Origin: CAWAVN01 sp963825075
GTDB taxonomy: Bacteria > Planctomycetota > Planctomycetia > Planctomycetales > Planctomycetaceae
Assembly (NCBI GenBank): GCA_963825075.1
Contig: CAWGRX010000014.1
Location: 1 to 64,000 of the forward strand
DNA: 64,000 bases
Reading direction: 5' to 3'
Positions 26,563-37,517 of this stretch are shown in pieces; within the stretch, counting starts at the first letter, position 1, and every line of letters begins with the position of its first letter. The translations under genes were made by a program, and so were the position numbers. The notes beneath the pieces are model-generated. The model did no database searches and had not been told where the DNA came from. It was given only the letters and a program-made list of their open reading frames with translations.

Positions 26563-27570
26563 CTATTCCAACCCGAAGAGTTTCTCAAACCATTGGAAGG
26601 TTCCCGTGGGAGCGGGAAATTCATGGGGCACGCAACGGGTGGGCAGTTCCACGTAAAGGCCGCCGCCGTAGGTTCGGAAGGTCTGGCTCGTGTCATAGAC
26701 GGCACTGGTGGCGGCGACTCCATAAAACCCGGTGACACCCGCGCGGAATCCGCTTTTGGTCTTGATGCCGGTCCACAACCGGAAATCCCCGCCGACGATG
26801 GGGGCGTCGTTCGAAGCCCCGCGATCCAAAAACAGTTGGCTTTGACCGGGAGAGGGGTTGTTGGGGACGAGCTTCGTATTGAAGCTGCCGATGGTCACCA
26901 GCGGCGTAAAGCCCAACTCGACCTTTGTGGTCGAGTTGGAAAGGTAGCGGTTGATGGCGAACGAAGGGCCGATGTTGCCGGCGTACATGTTGGCATCGTT
27001 GATGCGGAGATTCTGCCGGGTATTGAACGGGATCGAAATCACCGAGTTGATGTTCACGCTCTTGGGATCGAGGTGCGAGTATTGAAATTCCGCCGTCACC
27101 CCGAACTGGGTGTTAAAGCGGCCGTGATGATGTTCGGGCTGCCAAAACGTGGTGCCCACGTTGATGGAGTACATGTTGTGAAACAGCTTTTTCCACTTGG
27201 CCGACTCGATGGTGCGGTACAAGGGCGTCACGCGGATGTTGCCGATGCGTTCTTCTTCCTCTTCATACTCGCAGTATTCGTGCTCGTGAAACACGTGCTC
27301 TGCCGCATGCCCCTCGCTATGTGCCGGTTGATGGGGGCCTTCCAAATCTTCCGCGGGACCGGGGAGGGCATTTGGCAAAGGTTCGGGCGAAGGCGGCGGT
27401 TCGATGATGGATTGGGTCAGTGAAATCTCCGGCGCGTTGGGGGCAAAGGGTGCGCGTTGGTCCGGCGAATTGGAGTTCGCGAAAGGATTGAATTCCTGCG
27501 CTTGCCCGGTCGCCGTCCCGCCCCAAACGATCCCGCAAACCGCCATGAGACTAATGAGGGGTCGTCGCAT
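26563..27570 (-). CDS. Exported probable outer-membrane beta-barrel protein
   Basis: A 335-residue protein with a signal peptide (MRRPLISLMAVCGIVWGG, end near ATGQAQ), a proline-rich and then His/Glu-rich region (HSEGHAAEHVFHEHEYCEYEEEEE) and a C-terminal half of alternating short strands (INVGTTFWQPEHHHGRFNTQFGVTAEFQYSHL, KTKSGFRAGVTGFYGV, GGGLYVELP). Such strands suggest a small barrel in the outer membrane. The His/Glu cluster could bind metal ions, which is a guess. The start at 27570 has AAGGA about eight bases upstream. Confidence 0.75.
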   Translation of the reverse strand: MRRPLISLMAVCGIVWGGTATGQAQEFNPFANSNSPDQRAPFAPNAPEISLTQSIIEPPPSPEPLPNALPGPAEDLEGPHQPAHSEGHAAEHVFHEHEYCEYEEEEERIGNIRVTPLYRTIESAKWKKLFHNMYSINVGTTFWQPEHHHGRFNTQFGVTAEFQYSHLDPKSVNINSVISIPFNTRQNLRINDANMYAGNIGPSFAINRYLSNSTTKVELGFTPLVTIGSFNTKLVPNNPSPGQSQLFLDRGASNDAPIVGGDFRLWTGIKTKSGFRAGVTGFYGVAATSAVYDTSQTFRTYGGGLYVELPTRCVPHEFPAPTGTFQWFEKLFGLE

Positions 27571-28126
27571 GCCCGCATCCTTGCATAAACTGAGCGACAA
27601 GTAGAACCATATCGTTTATATCGGATACAAAAGCTGTTCGGGTGAATCACACTGGAGAAAATTTTCGGCTTCGGGGGGTTTTTCCGATCGTTTTGGATGG
27701 CTCTAACGCAACCCATGTGAACTGAACGAAAAACAGACTCTGTTTGTCGAAATTTGCCCGAAGCGCCAGCCTTGTCTTTACCCACAGTTTTTTCCGACGA
27801 AAGCCTGCAATTTAAGGGGTTTTGCATTTAATCCCATAACCTCCTCCGTGAAAAAATGCCCACATGGGGCGACCAAATGTCGAAAAGCAAGGGGGTTTTA
27901 TATGACAGGCTATCAAATGTGGGTAATAGACAGGCGCCAGCCCTCGGCTACGGTGGTAAATGGCCTTCCACTACAGATTCAACTTTCGTCGGTTCAAGAG
28001 TTACGAAACTTTTACGTCTGAGTGTGTTCCACAGCGGATTGATTTTATTGCAGCCGGGCAGAGGTTTCCGATAAGCTGAAGGCTTGCCGAACCTTCCCGT
28101 ATGAAGTCCCAGCCTGAAGCAGCCTT
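27571..28126. other. Divergent intergenic region
   Basis: About 550 bases between the leftward barrel-protein gene and the rightward ABC ATPase. It is AT-richer than its surroundings. Promoters for both should lie here, but I could not place a convincing one, and I see no gene or strong repeat. Confidence 0.5.
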
Positions 28127-28828
28127 GTGATTCGCGTTCAAAACCTCACCGTTACCGCTGGCACGTTCCGCCTGGAGAACATCTCGTTCGAGGTTCCCAC
28201 CGGGCGGTACGCGATTTTGATGGGCCAAACCGGCTGCGGAAAAACGACGATTCTGGAATCGCTGTGCGGTTTGAAGTCCGTCGTCGTCGGATCCATTCAT
28301 TTGATGGGGCGGGACGTGACGTTGCTCAAACCCGCGGAACGAGGTATCGGGTTTGTCCCCCAAGAGGGCGCATTATTTCCCACGATGAGCGTCGGCCGGC
28401 AGTTGGGCTTTGCCCTCACTATCCGCCATTGGAAGCCGGCCGCTATCCAAGAGCGCGTCGCAGAACTGGCCGAGATGCTGGGGATTTCGCACTTGCTCGA
28501 CCGCCGGCCCGCGGGACTCAGCGGCGGCGAACGCCAGCGGGTCGCCCTGGGCCGGGCTTTGGCCGCCCGCCCTGCCGTGCTGTGTCTCGATGAACCCTTA
28601 AGCGCTTTGGACGATTCCACGCGGGACGCCATGTGCTCGCTGTTGAGCCGGGTAACGGAACAAACCGGCGTGACGACCTTGCACATCACGCACAACCGCG
28701 CGGAAGCCAGGACTCTGGGGGATCTGCTGTTCGTGCTGGAAAACGGGATTCTTCGCATGCCCGCCGCCGATCAGAACCCGCCGCATGTTGCCTCTCCCGC
28801 TGTCTCTCCGTCGGACGTGCGAGTATAG
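28127..28828 (+). CDS. ABC transporter ATP-binding protein
   Basis: A 233-residue nucleotide-binding subunit. Walker A GQTGCGKTT (about residues 34-42), Q-loop FVPQEGALF, signature LSGGERQRVALGRAL, Walker B VLCLDEPLSALD and the switch histidine in LHITHNRAEA are all present. The sequence is of the molybdate/sulfate/putrescine (ModC/CysA/PotA) type but lacks the C-terminal regulatory domain. It begins with GTG. No permease or binding protein is next to it, so the substrate is unknown. Confidence 0.92.
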   Translation: MIRVQNLTVTAGTFRLENISFEVPTGRYAILMGQTGCGKTTILESLCGLKSVVVGSIHLMGRDVTLLKPAERGIGFVPQEGALFPTMSVGRQLGFALTIRHWKPAAIQERVAELAEMLGISHLLDRRPAGLSGGERQRVALGRALAARPAVLCLDEPLSALDDSTRDAMCSLLSRVTEQTGVTTLHITHNRAEARTLGDLLFVLENGILRMPAADQNPPHVASPAVSPSDVRV

Positions 28829-29231
28829 AAGATGGACGTTAGAAGTTACAGAATAGAAAATCATTCTGCGGCTATCATCTAACCTGCAACCTCTATCCAC
28901 TATCCCCATTCAAAACGGCAAAAGCCATCCGCTCCGCAATGTCCCGGCGGACGGTCTCGCAATTTTCCCGATGTCGCGTTTGGGCATCCGTCCTTTTTCT
29001 TGATGACCTTTGGAAACTTCGCCGAACAATCCGCGCCGCGCGACTGATTGTAAGCTAAGTTTCAATGCCATGTGGTTTCGCTCAGTGCATGCGTTCCGTT
29101 TTATCGATTCCAACGGTTTTTCGGGACGCCGAGCGAACCCTAGGCCAAACAGTCTGCCTGAGTCACTCTCACGATTCAAGAAAAGGATCCGCGAATATGG
29201 TCATGGCCAATCCCTCGCGCAGCGGCGCGGC
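28829..29231. other. Intergenic region before tadA
   Basis: About 400 bases with no clear gene. An ATG at 29197 has a better RBS (AAAAGGA) than the chosen tadA start, but its frame closes after 26 codons; a frameshift between 29197 and 29232 would make it the true tadA start. Confidence 0.5.
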
Positions 29232-30518
29232 ATGGAAAGTGGGCAAGGCGAGTTTGAAGAACTCAAGCGCCTGATTCACGGCAAGCTCGTGGATAAGCTC
29301 GACCTTTCTCGCTTGGGGGATCTCGAAGGCGATACGCTCCGCCGCGAGATTCGGCTCGTCGTCGAACACCTCTGCGACACCGAAAGCCCGCTCCTTAACC
29401 GTTCCGAACGCGAACGGTTGATCGAAGAGGTCCTGGATGAGACCTTCGGCTTCGGCCCGTTGGAGATACTGCTCAAAGAAGACGGCGTGGCGGACATTAT
29501 GATTAACGGACCCAAACACGTCTTCATCGAAAAGGAAGGCCGCATCCAGCGCTCGAACGTCACCTTCCGCGACAACGACCACCTGATGCAGATTCTCGAC
29601 CGCATCGTCTCGAAAGTTGGCCGGCGAATCGACGAAACCTCCCCGATGTGCGACGCCCGCCTGCCGGATGGCTCCCGCGTCAACGCGGTGATTCCCCCCT
29701 TGGCTTTGGACGGGCCGTCTTTGACCATTCGGCGGTTTGGCTCCAATCCGCTGACGCTCGAAGATTTGCTCCGCTTCGGCGCCTTCACGCCGGAGATGGT
29801 GATGCTCTTGGAAGGGGCCGTCAAAGCCCGGCTCAACATGATTATCAGCGGCGGGACCGGTTCTGGGAAAACGACGCTGCTGAATACCTTGTCCAGTTTT
29901 ATCCCTTCCGATCAGCGGATGATTACGATTGAAGACGCCGCGGAACTTCAGCTTCAGCAAGAGCACGTGCTCCGCTTGGAAACCCGGCCGGCCAACATCG
30001 AAGGCAAAGGCCGAGTCGGCGCGACCGACCTGGTGAAAAACGCGCTGCGGATGCGGCCGGATAGGATCATCATCGGCGAATGCCGCGGTCCGGAAGCCTT
30101 GGACATGCTGCAAGCCATGAACACGGGCCACGAAGGATCGCTGACGACGATCCACGCCAATACGCCCCGCGACGCCGTCTCCCGTTTGGAAACCATGATT
30201 AGCATGGGCGGGTTGGAACTGCCGATGAAAGCCTTGAGGCACCAATTCGCGTCGGCGGTGGATTTGATTATTCAAGCCAACCGTCTGCAAGGCGGGCCGA
30301 GAAAGATTACCCACATCACCGAAGTCTTAAACATGGAGCAGGACACGGTGATTATGCAGGATGTGTTCTTGTTCGTCCAGGACGGGATCGACGAGAACGG
30401 CCGGGCCTACGGGCACTTTGAAGCGACCGGCGTGCGGCCGTCATTTATGAGCCGGCTGGAAGCCGCCGGCGTCCGCCTGCCGTCCAACCTCTTCGCCGCC
30501 CGCAGCCTAGGAAACTAG
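29232..30518 (+). CDS. tadA: Tad/CpaF-type secretion ATPase
   Basis: Hexameric ATPase that powers assembly of Flp/Tad pili or a related type II/IV secretion apparatus. The 428-residue protein has the N-terminal domain (EELKRLIHGKLVDKLDL, ERERLIEEVLDETFGFGPLEILL), Walker A GGTGSGKTTL, the Asp box MITIEDAAELQL, Walker B RIIIGECRG and the His box TTIHANTP. The ATG at 29232 lacks a good RBS; see the alternative at 29197. tadB and tadC follow in the same direction, forming the motor and inner-membrane platform set. Confidence 0.95.
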   Translation: MESGQGEFEELKRLIHGKLVDKLDLSRLGDLEGDTLRREIRLVVEHLCDTESPLLNRSERERLIEEVLDETFGFGPLEILLKEDGVADIMINGPKHVFIEKEGRIQRSNVTFRDNDHLMQILDRIVSKVGRRIDETSPMCDARLPDGSRVNAVIPPLALDGPSLTIRRFGSNPLTLEDLLRFGAFTPEMVMLLEGAVKARLNMIISGGTGSGKTTLLNTLSSFIPSDQRMITIEDAAELQLQQEHVLRLETRPANIEGKGRVGATDLVKNALRMRPDRIIIGECRGPEALDMLQAMNTGHEGSLTTIHANTPRDAVSRLETMISMGGLELPMKALRHQFASAVDLIIQANRLQGGPRKITHITEVLNMEQDTVIMQDVFLFVQDGIDENGRAYGHFEATGVRPSFMSRLEAAGVRLPSNLFAARSLGN

Positions 30519-30691
30519 TTTGCGCCGGCGCAGTGAAGGACGATTAGGATTAGGATTAACAATAAAAACAGGATCCCTTGCTAGAACCTACTTGCGCCAA
30601 TCGATTCGGTGATAACGAGGCCCTAGAGATTGGTATTTCCTTGTGCTGATGTGGGCCGTTTTCAGGTCTTAAAACTATAGAGCAAAGTATT

Positions 30692-31651
30692 ATGGACCCT
30701 ACATTCCTCTCCATCGTGGTCTTTGTGGCGGTCGCGTCCTTTGTGGGAGCGATTGCGTTTATGATGCGCGATTTCGGCTCGTCCAGCGTGGAAGACCGCC
30801 TGGAAGTCATGACCGGCCGCCGACGGCAGGAAGAAGCCGTCACCAAAGATGTGCTCATCCGCGACGGGATGGAAGGCATCTCGGGGCTGTTCGGAAAATT
30901 CAGCGAACGCCTGCAAAGGTTGTCCCTGCTGTTCGAGCAAGCCGATTCCCCCATCAAGCCGGAGATGTTCTTCGGCATCAGCATCGGCATGGCGGTCGTG
31001 GGGGTCGTCGCCGGAATGGTCGCCCGCGCCCCGATCCCTCTTTTGCCGATTTGCGGCTTGATGTCGGGCACGCTGCCTCTGCTTTGGATGTTATGGCGGC
31101 GGCGGGGACGGTTTAAAAAATTCGCGATGCAACTTCCCGACGCCCTGGAACTTGTGGCCCGGGCGCTGCGTTCGGGACACAGCCTGGCTTCGGGCCTCAA
31201 AGTCGTCGTGACGGAAATGCCCGAACCGATCTCCAAAGAATTCAGCAACGCCTATGAAGAGCAAAACCTCGGCGTGCCGATCGAGATTGCTCTTAAAAGC
31301 ATGCTCCGCCGGATGCCAAACATGGACCTCAAGTTCTTCGTGACGGCCGTCACGATCCAGCGGCAGGCGGGCGGGGACATGGCGGAAATTCTGGACAAGA
31401 TCGGCTACATCATCCGCGAGCGGTTTAAGATCCTAGGCCAGGTTCAAGCCCTCACCGGGGAAGGCCGGATCAGCGGGATCGTGCTGATGGCCTTGCCGAT
31501 CGCCTTGTTCTTCGCGGTCTATTACCTGAACCCGGACTATGTGATGCTGCTGTTCACCGAGGAACTGGGCCGCAAGATGATCGCCGCCGCCGCGGTGCTC
31601 CAAGTCCTGGGAGCCGTGGCCATCAAGAAAATTGTCAACATCAAGATCTAG
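30692..31651 (+). CDS. tadB: Tad pilus inner-membrane platform protein TadB
   Basis: A 319-residue membrane protein with the type II secretion F domain: LPDALELVARALRSGHSLASGLKVV, then EQNLGVPIEIALKSMLRRMPNMDLKFFVTAVTIQRQAGGDMAEILDKIG. Hydrophobic segments lie at the N-terminus, near residues 90-130 and at the C-terminus (IVLMALPIALFFAVYYLNP). It forms the platform with TadC and is driven by the TadA ATPase encoded 170 bases upstream. Length and motif order are normal. Confidence 0.94.
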   Translation: MDPTFLSIVVFVAVASFVGAIAFMMRDFGSSSVEDRLEVMTGRRRQEEAVTKDVLIRDGMEGISGLFGKFSERLQRLSLLFEQADSPIKPEMFFGISIGMAVVGVVAGMVARAPIPLLPICGLMSGTLPLLWMLWRRRGRFKKFAMQLPDALELVARALRSGHSLASGLKVVVTEMPEPISKEFSNAYEEQNLGVPIEIALKSMLRRMPNMDLKFFVTAVTIQRQAGGDMAEILDKIGYIIRERFKILGQVQALTGEGRISGIVLMALPIALFFAVYYLNPDYVMLLFTEELGRKMIAAAAVLQVLGAVAIKKIVNIKI

Positions 31652-31759
31652 ATCTGGATATAGAGCTAGACCTAGGTCTAACGTTTACTCGACTAGGTCT
31701 AACCTCGGATGAATAAACAAAAAAGTCTGACTCCTGGCCCCTGACCTCGGAACGTTCTC

Positions 31760-32694
31760 ATGGATTATGTGCAACTTCTACCGTATGTGATATTCGCCGG
31801 AATCGTCGTTTCCGTTTTTGCCGTCGCGAGCCTGTTCTCTTCGAAGGTGTCCCGCGCGAGCGAGCGCTTGGATGAACTTCGCGATCCCACGCTGAGAAAC
31901 CGCGAAGCGAAGGATCAGAAGAAGGGCATGGGCGCAATGTTCGAGAAAGCCGCCCCTGCGCTCTCCAGAGCCTTGCAGCCCAAGACCGAACTCGAAGAAA
32001 ACAAACTCAAAGTGCGGATGGCCAACGCGGGGTACATCTCCCCCAGTGCCCCGCAACTCTACCTGGCGGTCAAGGTCGCCATCATGCTTGGCGGCGTGAT
32101 GCTCGGCTCGCGGATATGGGTTTGCTTCCTTTGGGCCGACGCAAAAAGGTTTGACCGCACTGGTCATCGGCGGCGGGCTGGGCTTTTATTTGCCGGAGAT
32201 CGTGCTGTGGTTCATGATTAAAGGCCGCAAGGAAAAGATCTTCCTGGGACTTCCCGACGCCCTCGACTTGCTCGTCGTGTGCGTGGAAGCGGGCTTGGGA
32301 CTGGACGCCGGGATGCGGCGGGTTGCCGAAGAAATGGATGACTCGCATCCGGAACTTTGCCAGGAATTCAACTTGTGCAACATGCAACTCCAAATGGGCC
32401 GGCCCCGCCGGGAAGTGCTGCACGACTTGGGCGTCCGCACCGGCGTCGATGATGTGCGGTCTCTCGTCGCGATTTTGATTCAAGCCGACAAGTTCGGCTC
32501 GTCCATCGCCCAGGCGCTGCAGAGTGCAATCCGACAGCATGCGGACCAAGCGAAAGCAAATGGCCGAGGAAAAAGCCCAACAAACGGCCGTCAAAATGAT
32601 CTTCCCGCTCGTGCTGTTCATCTTCCCCGGCATTTTTGTCGTGCTCGTCGGCCCGGCGGCGATTATGATGATCAACGGTCTGCTCTCGCAATAG
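31760..32694 (+). CDS. tadC: Tad pilus inner-membrane platform protein TadC, two frameshifts
   Basis: Second F-domain platform protein, about 311 residues when two frame breaks are repaired. The N-terminal frame gives the first membrane segment and KLKVRMANAGYISPSAPQLYL; after about 32105 the frame changes to GLTALVIGGGLGFYLPE, then LPDALDLLVVCVEAGLGLDAGMRRVAEEM; after about 32520 it changes again to RTKRKQMAEEKAQQTAVKMIFPLVLFIFPGIFVVLVGPA and stops at 32692-32694. The core is intact in every part, so read errors are likely. The gene follows tadB by about 110 bases. Pilin and prepilin peptidase genes are not in the window. Confidence 0.88.
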
Positions 32695-32710
32695 AGTTCG
32701 CGGTTAGAAA

Positions 32711-32776
32711 TGAGCGGTACGGCGCTAGCCGCCGGTTCCGCGCACAAAACCGGCGGCTAGCGCCGTACCGCTCGCA
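32711..32776. repeat. Dispersed palindrome, family A
   Basis: GAGCGGTACGGCGCTAGCCG and CGGCTAGCGCCGTACCGCTC are exact inverted copies around a spacer of about 25 bases. The arms match those at 7082-7163, differing mainly in the position after GCGGTA. Confidence 0.85.
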
Positions 32777-32883
32777 AGTCACCGGCCTGACGCGCGATTG
32801 TCGGAACCACGACGAATCGTTCGTGCGAACGGCTGAATACGAATAAGGATCGTTCGAGAAATATCGGCCCGATCAGCCGGAAC

Positions 32884-32945
32884 GCGCGAGCGTCCGGTTC
32901 TCTCCGGGAACCGGGGCGGACCACCCTGCGGGCGGTGCCCCCCTG
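32884..32945 (-). repeat. Dispersed palindromic repeat, family C
   Basis: The reverse complement reads GCACCGCCCGCAGGGTGG, CCGCCCCGGTT, then GAACCGGACGCTCGCGCG, closely matching 4155-4233. Confidence 0.7.
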
Positions 32946-33360
32946 CGACTAATCAATGCGACTATTCTTCTTTGAGTGATCCTAAGCCAAGTGCGAATCG
33001 CCTTCTGCGAGCGCACATTCAAGGCAACTTTGCCTTTGTTATATGCAGCCTCGCGAATTCTCTCGGCGAAATCGGCTCGTCCTTGTCGATGAAGATCCGC
33101 AAAAATCCCTGATTTGACAGTGGTTTCGGGCGACTGCCGGGTTTTCTTGCATCGTCGGGCATGCGAATTGCGTTCGCCCCCCTGTGCAGTACATTCTGAC
33201 GGTTCGTGGAGGTTTCTCTCACGGACCGCATTCGGGGTTTTATCCGGCTGATATCAAATTGCCTTCTCTCTTCTGCGCTGAGTTTGCGCACGAGGGTTGG
33301 TGATGTTCTTCCATTATCGACTCCAATCGTCAGCACTATTTTTGACAGGGAAACCATTCG

Positions 33361-34770
<1,410 letters not shown>

Positions 34771-34826
34771 CTTGTCTCTCTCCAGGTGCTGCTCCGGCAG
34801 GGATGCCCGCCATGCAGCAACTTTAA

Positions 34827-34866
34827 GAACCGGCGGAAACGGATCCCCGCCGGTTCTGTTTTTTGC
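34827..34866 (+). terminator. Rho-independent terminator of amt
   Basis: GAACCGGCGG (34827-34836) pairs perfectly with CCGCCGGTTC (34847-34856), followed by TGTTTTTTG. Confidence 0.92.
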
Positions 34867-34961
34867 GTTTTGCGTTTGGTCCGAACCAGCGAACCTGAAT
34901 GTGGATCGCGATCCGTGTTATCCTGAACGACATCTATCGAACGATGTTTTCAGGATAATCC

Positions 34962-36125
34962 ATGACGAGTCGATCAAACCTTCCAGCACTCTTAGGCGGC
35001 CAATCCGTTCGCGCCGCGGGACCGCCTGGTTGGCCGCCCGCGTGGGACGATGTGCGAACCGGTATCGAGGCTGCGCTCGCGGATGGCAGTTGGGGGCTTT
35101 ATGACGGGCCGCACGCCAAGGCTCTCACGGAGCGGTTGGCGGCCGACCACAATTCTGAGCATGTGCTGCTGTGTTCCAGCGGGACGGTCGCGGTGGAACT
35201 CGCGCTCCGGGGCGTGCCGGTGGGAATTGACGACGAGGTGATCCTCGCCGGTTATGATTTTTCGGGAAACATGCAAAATGTCTTGGCGGTCGGTGCCACG
35301 CCGGTGCTTGTCGATATCGATCCGCAGACCGGCACGCTCGACCCGGCGGAATTTTCCATAGCCATCACTCCGCAAACCAAAGCCGTATTGGTCTCGCATC
35401 TCCACGGCGGAATGGCGGACCTCCCGGCGATTGTGGAAATCGCCCATCGGCACGGAATCACCGTCATCGAAGATGCCTGCCAGATGCCGGGGGCGAAGCG
35501 GGATGATCGATGGGCGGGTGGTTGGGGCGATGTAGGCGTGTTGAGTTTCGGCGGCAGCAAGCTCGTCACCGCCGGCCGCGGCGGGGCCTTGATGACCAAC
35601 GACGCCCGCATCGCCCAGCGAATCCGGCTGTATCGCATCCGCGGCAACAATGCTTACCCCTTATCGGATCTGCAAGCCGCCGCGATTCTCCCGCAATGGC
35701 AGCGGTTGGATGCCGATAACCAAACCCGCGCCAGGGCCGTGGCCTCGCTCCTGGAACGATTGCCGAAAGACTCCGGTCTCAGGCCCTTTAAAAATCCGCC
35801 GGGCAATTTGCAGCCGGCGTATTACAAATTGGGTTTCTGGTACTCGGCGGAATGTTTTGAAGGCCTGTCTCGCGAGACGTTTGCCCAGGCGATGCGGGCG
35901 GAGGGAATGGCCCTCGATCCCGGTTTTCGAGCGCTGCATTTGACGCACAGCCAACGCCGGTATGAAGCCATCGGCGAACTTCCCCGCGCGACGCGCGCGG
36001 ACGCCGAGGTCCTCACGCTGCATCATCCGCTGTTGTTGGAAGGCGAACCTGCCGTCACAGAGTTCCTAACGGCCCTCGAAAAAATCCGTCAACACGCGAA
36101 GGCATTGCGCGAGTGGGAAGAGTAA
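34962..36125 (+). CDS. DegT/DnrJ/EryC1/StrS family aminotransferase
   Basis: A 387-residue PLP enzyme of the sugar aminotransferase type. Visible are VLLCSSGTVAVELALRG, the cofactor-binding VIEDACQMPGA (Asp for the pyridine nitrogen) and the Schiff-base lysine in SFGGSKLVTAGRGGAL (about residue 200). Such enzymes add an amino group to keto-sugars of surface polysaccharides, or sometimes to other substrates. No nucleotide-sugar genes are nearby, so the pathway is unknown. The gene has its own upstream region after the amt terminator and appears monocistronic. Confidence 0.92.
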   Translation: MTSRSNLPALLGGQSVRAAGPPGWPPAWDDVRTGIEAALADGSWGLYDGPHAKALTERLAADHNSEHVLLCSSGTVAVELALRGVPVGIDDEVILAGYDFSGNMQNVLAVGATPVLVDIDPQTGTLDPAEFSIAITPQTKAVLVSHLHGGMADLPAIVEIAHRHGITVIEDACQMPGAKRDDRWAGGWGDVGVLSFGGSKLVTAGRGGALMTNDARIAQRIRLYRIRGNNAYPLSDLQAAAILPQWQRLDADNQTRARAVASLLERLPKDSGLRPFKNPPGNLQPAYYKLGFWYSAECFEGLSRETFAQAMRAEGMALDPGFRALHLTHSQRRYEAIGELPRATRADAEVLTLHHPLLLEGEPAVTEFLTALEKIRQHAKALREWEE

Positions 36126-36160
36126 TCTGGACCTAGTTTCCAAGATTTTCTCGCACCTGA

Positions 36161-36192
36161 CATAACCAGGGGGCTTACGCCCCCCGCTCGCC
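36161..36192. repeat. Family B repeat, half copy
   Basis: CCAGGGGGCTTACGCCCCCC followed by GCTCGCC matches the right arms at 40190-40280 and 41180-41304. The last base touches the stop codon of the permease gene. Confidence 0.65.
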
Positions 36193-37400
36193 TATTGCTT
36201 CCGGTCGGCTTGGACTTCCCAGTATTTTTTGAAAGACAAAATCACCAACACGGCACAGCCCGCAATCAAACCCGTGGGGAGTTTGTTCTGGGAAATCATC
36301 AGGCCCGTCATCGCGCCGGCGAGCAGGCTCAGAATGCCGATGTTGACTGTGCCCAACCAGCCGGGGAAAAATCGGCGGCGCAATCCCCCGGCCCGGCGGA
36401 TTTCATTAAAGGCCACCGCCAGCACCACCAAGGCACCGACGATCAAACCTTGAAATTCGTCGGGGTTGGTTTTGACGAGCTTGGCAACGGAATCAATCAC
36501 GACGCGGAGGAAAAGGGCACCGAGCATCGTGCCGCCCACCGTGCCCACGCCGCCTTGCAGACTTACGCCGCCCACAACCGCGCAGGCGATGGCGTTGAGT
36601 TCTTCGCCCTGGCCTTGGGTGGAAGGCTGAGCCATGCCGACGTAGCCGGTCCACAAAACCCCCGCAATCGCCGCCGTCACGCTGCCCAGGCAATAGGCGA
36701 CCCACTTCAAACGGTCGGTGCGGATGCCGCTCAAGCGGGCGGCGTCTTCGTTCCCGCCCATCGCATACAGCCGCCTACCCAAGACCGTCCGGCTGAGCAG
36801 CACCCACATCACAAACGAGAGGACCAAAAAAATCGCCAAGGGAATCTCCCAGGAGTTTCCCAGCCTGCGATAGTTTTCATCGGTGATATAGATCTGCGTG
36901 TTGCTCTGCCCGGTGACGGCCTGGGTGATGTTGGTCGTCAAGACGCGGGCCAGACTGCGGAGGCCCACCAGCGAAGCCAATGTCGCCACGAACGGCGGCA
37001 AACCGACGACGGTAATCAGCCACGCATGAAAGCTCCCAATCAACACTGCCACAAACAGCGTGCCAACTATCGAGACGGAGAGCATCCAAAGCGGAAAATG
37101 CTCCATGATGGGGTTGCCGTTGTCATCGAGCGGAGCCAGCACGTACAGGATGGAAAGCGAAACCGTGCCGCTGAAGGCGATCACCGATCCGCTGGAAAGA
37201 TCGATCCCGCCGGAGAGAATGACCGTCGCCGCCCCCAGCGCGAAGATGCCCAACAGCGCGGTCTGCCGCAGAATTTCCTGGGCATTGATCCAAGGCCGGA
37301 CTCGATAGGAGGGATCGATCGAAGCCGTCAACGCGACGACAGCGACGATGGCGAGCAGCAAACCGATTTCATTGCCGTGCTTGCGGAAGAAGGTCGACAT
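36192..37400 (-). CDS. Sugar-type ABC transporter permease (RbsC/XylH-like)
   Basis: A 402-residue membrane subunit of the branched carbohydrate uptake class. About ten hydrophobic segments are visible. The conserved blocks GAATVILSGGIDLSSGSVIAFSG near the N-terminus, the loop RTVLGRRLYAMGGNEDAARLSGI and SLQGGVGTVGGTMLGALFL identify the family. The ATG at 37400 starts directly before the first hydrophobic segment. The matching lipoprotein is at 38231-39310; a zinc-ribbon gene lies between them and no ATPase gene is seen, so the transporter must borrow an ATPase from elsewhere. Substrate unknown. Confidence 0.92.
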   Translation of the reverse strand: MSTFFRKHGNEIGLLLAIVAVVALTASIDPSYRVRPWINAQEILRQTALLGIFALGAATVILSGGIDLSSGSVIAFSGTVSLSILYVLAPLDDNGNPIMEHFPLWMLSVSIVGTLFVAVLIGSFHAWLITVVGLPPFVATLASLVGLRSLARVLTTNITQAVTGQSNTQIYITDENYRRLGNSWEIPLAIFLVLSFVMWVLLSRTVLGRRLYAMGGNEDAARLSGIRTDRLKWVAYCLGSVTAAIAGVLWTGYVGMAQPSTQGQGEELNAIACAVVGGVSLQGGVGTVGGTMLGALFLRVVIDSVAKLVKTNPDEFQGLIVGALVVLAVAFNEIRRAGGLRRRFFPGWLGTVNIGILSLLAGAMTGLMISQNKLPTGLIAGCAVLVILSFKKYWEVQADRKQ

Positions 37401-37517
37401 TAGAAATCTCAATGAGCAGCCACCAATGACAAATCGACGAAATGCATATTTACGTTTCGCTTGAGTTCGCCTCTATTTCCCTGGCCTCTGAAAGAGTTGG
37501 TCATTGGGAACCAACCT

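Larger units (their letters stand above)
32695..33360. other. Repeat-rich intergenic region between tadC and amt
   Basis: About 665 bases. The left part holds two palindromic repeats listed separately. The right part must carry the amt promoter. A minus-strand frame at 33019-33375 overlaps the amt start and is not accepted as a gene. Confidence 0.55.

Noticed and set aside
30540..30560. GGATTA triplet repeat resembling telomeric repeats
   Set aside because: Only about three units in a short tadA-tadB gap; too short to mean anything.
36195..37403. A 402-codon plus-strand frame opposite the permease
   Set aside because: The product is Gln/His/Arg-rich without motifs, and the opposite strand encodes a clear membrane permease.
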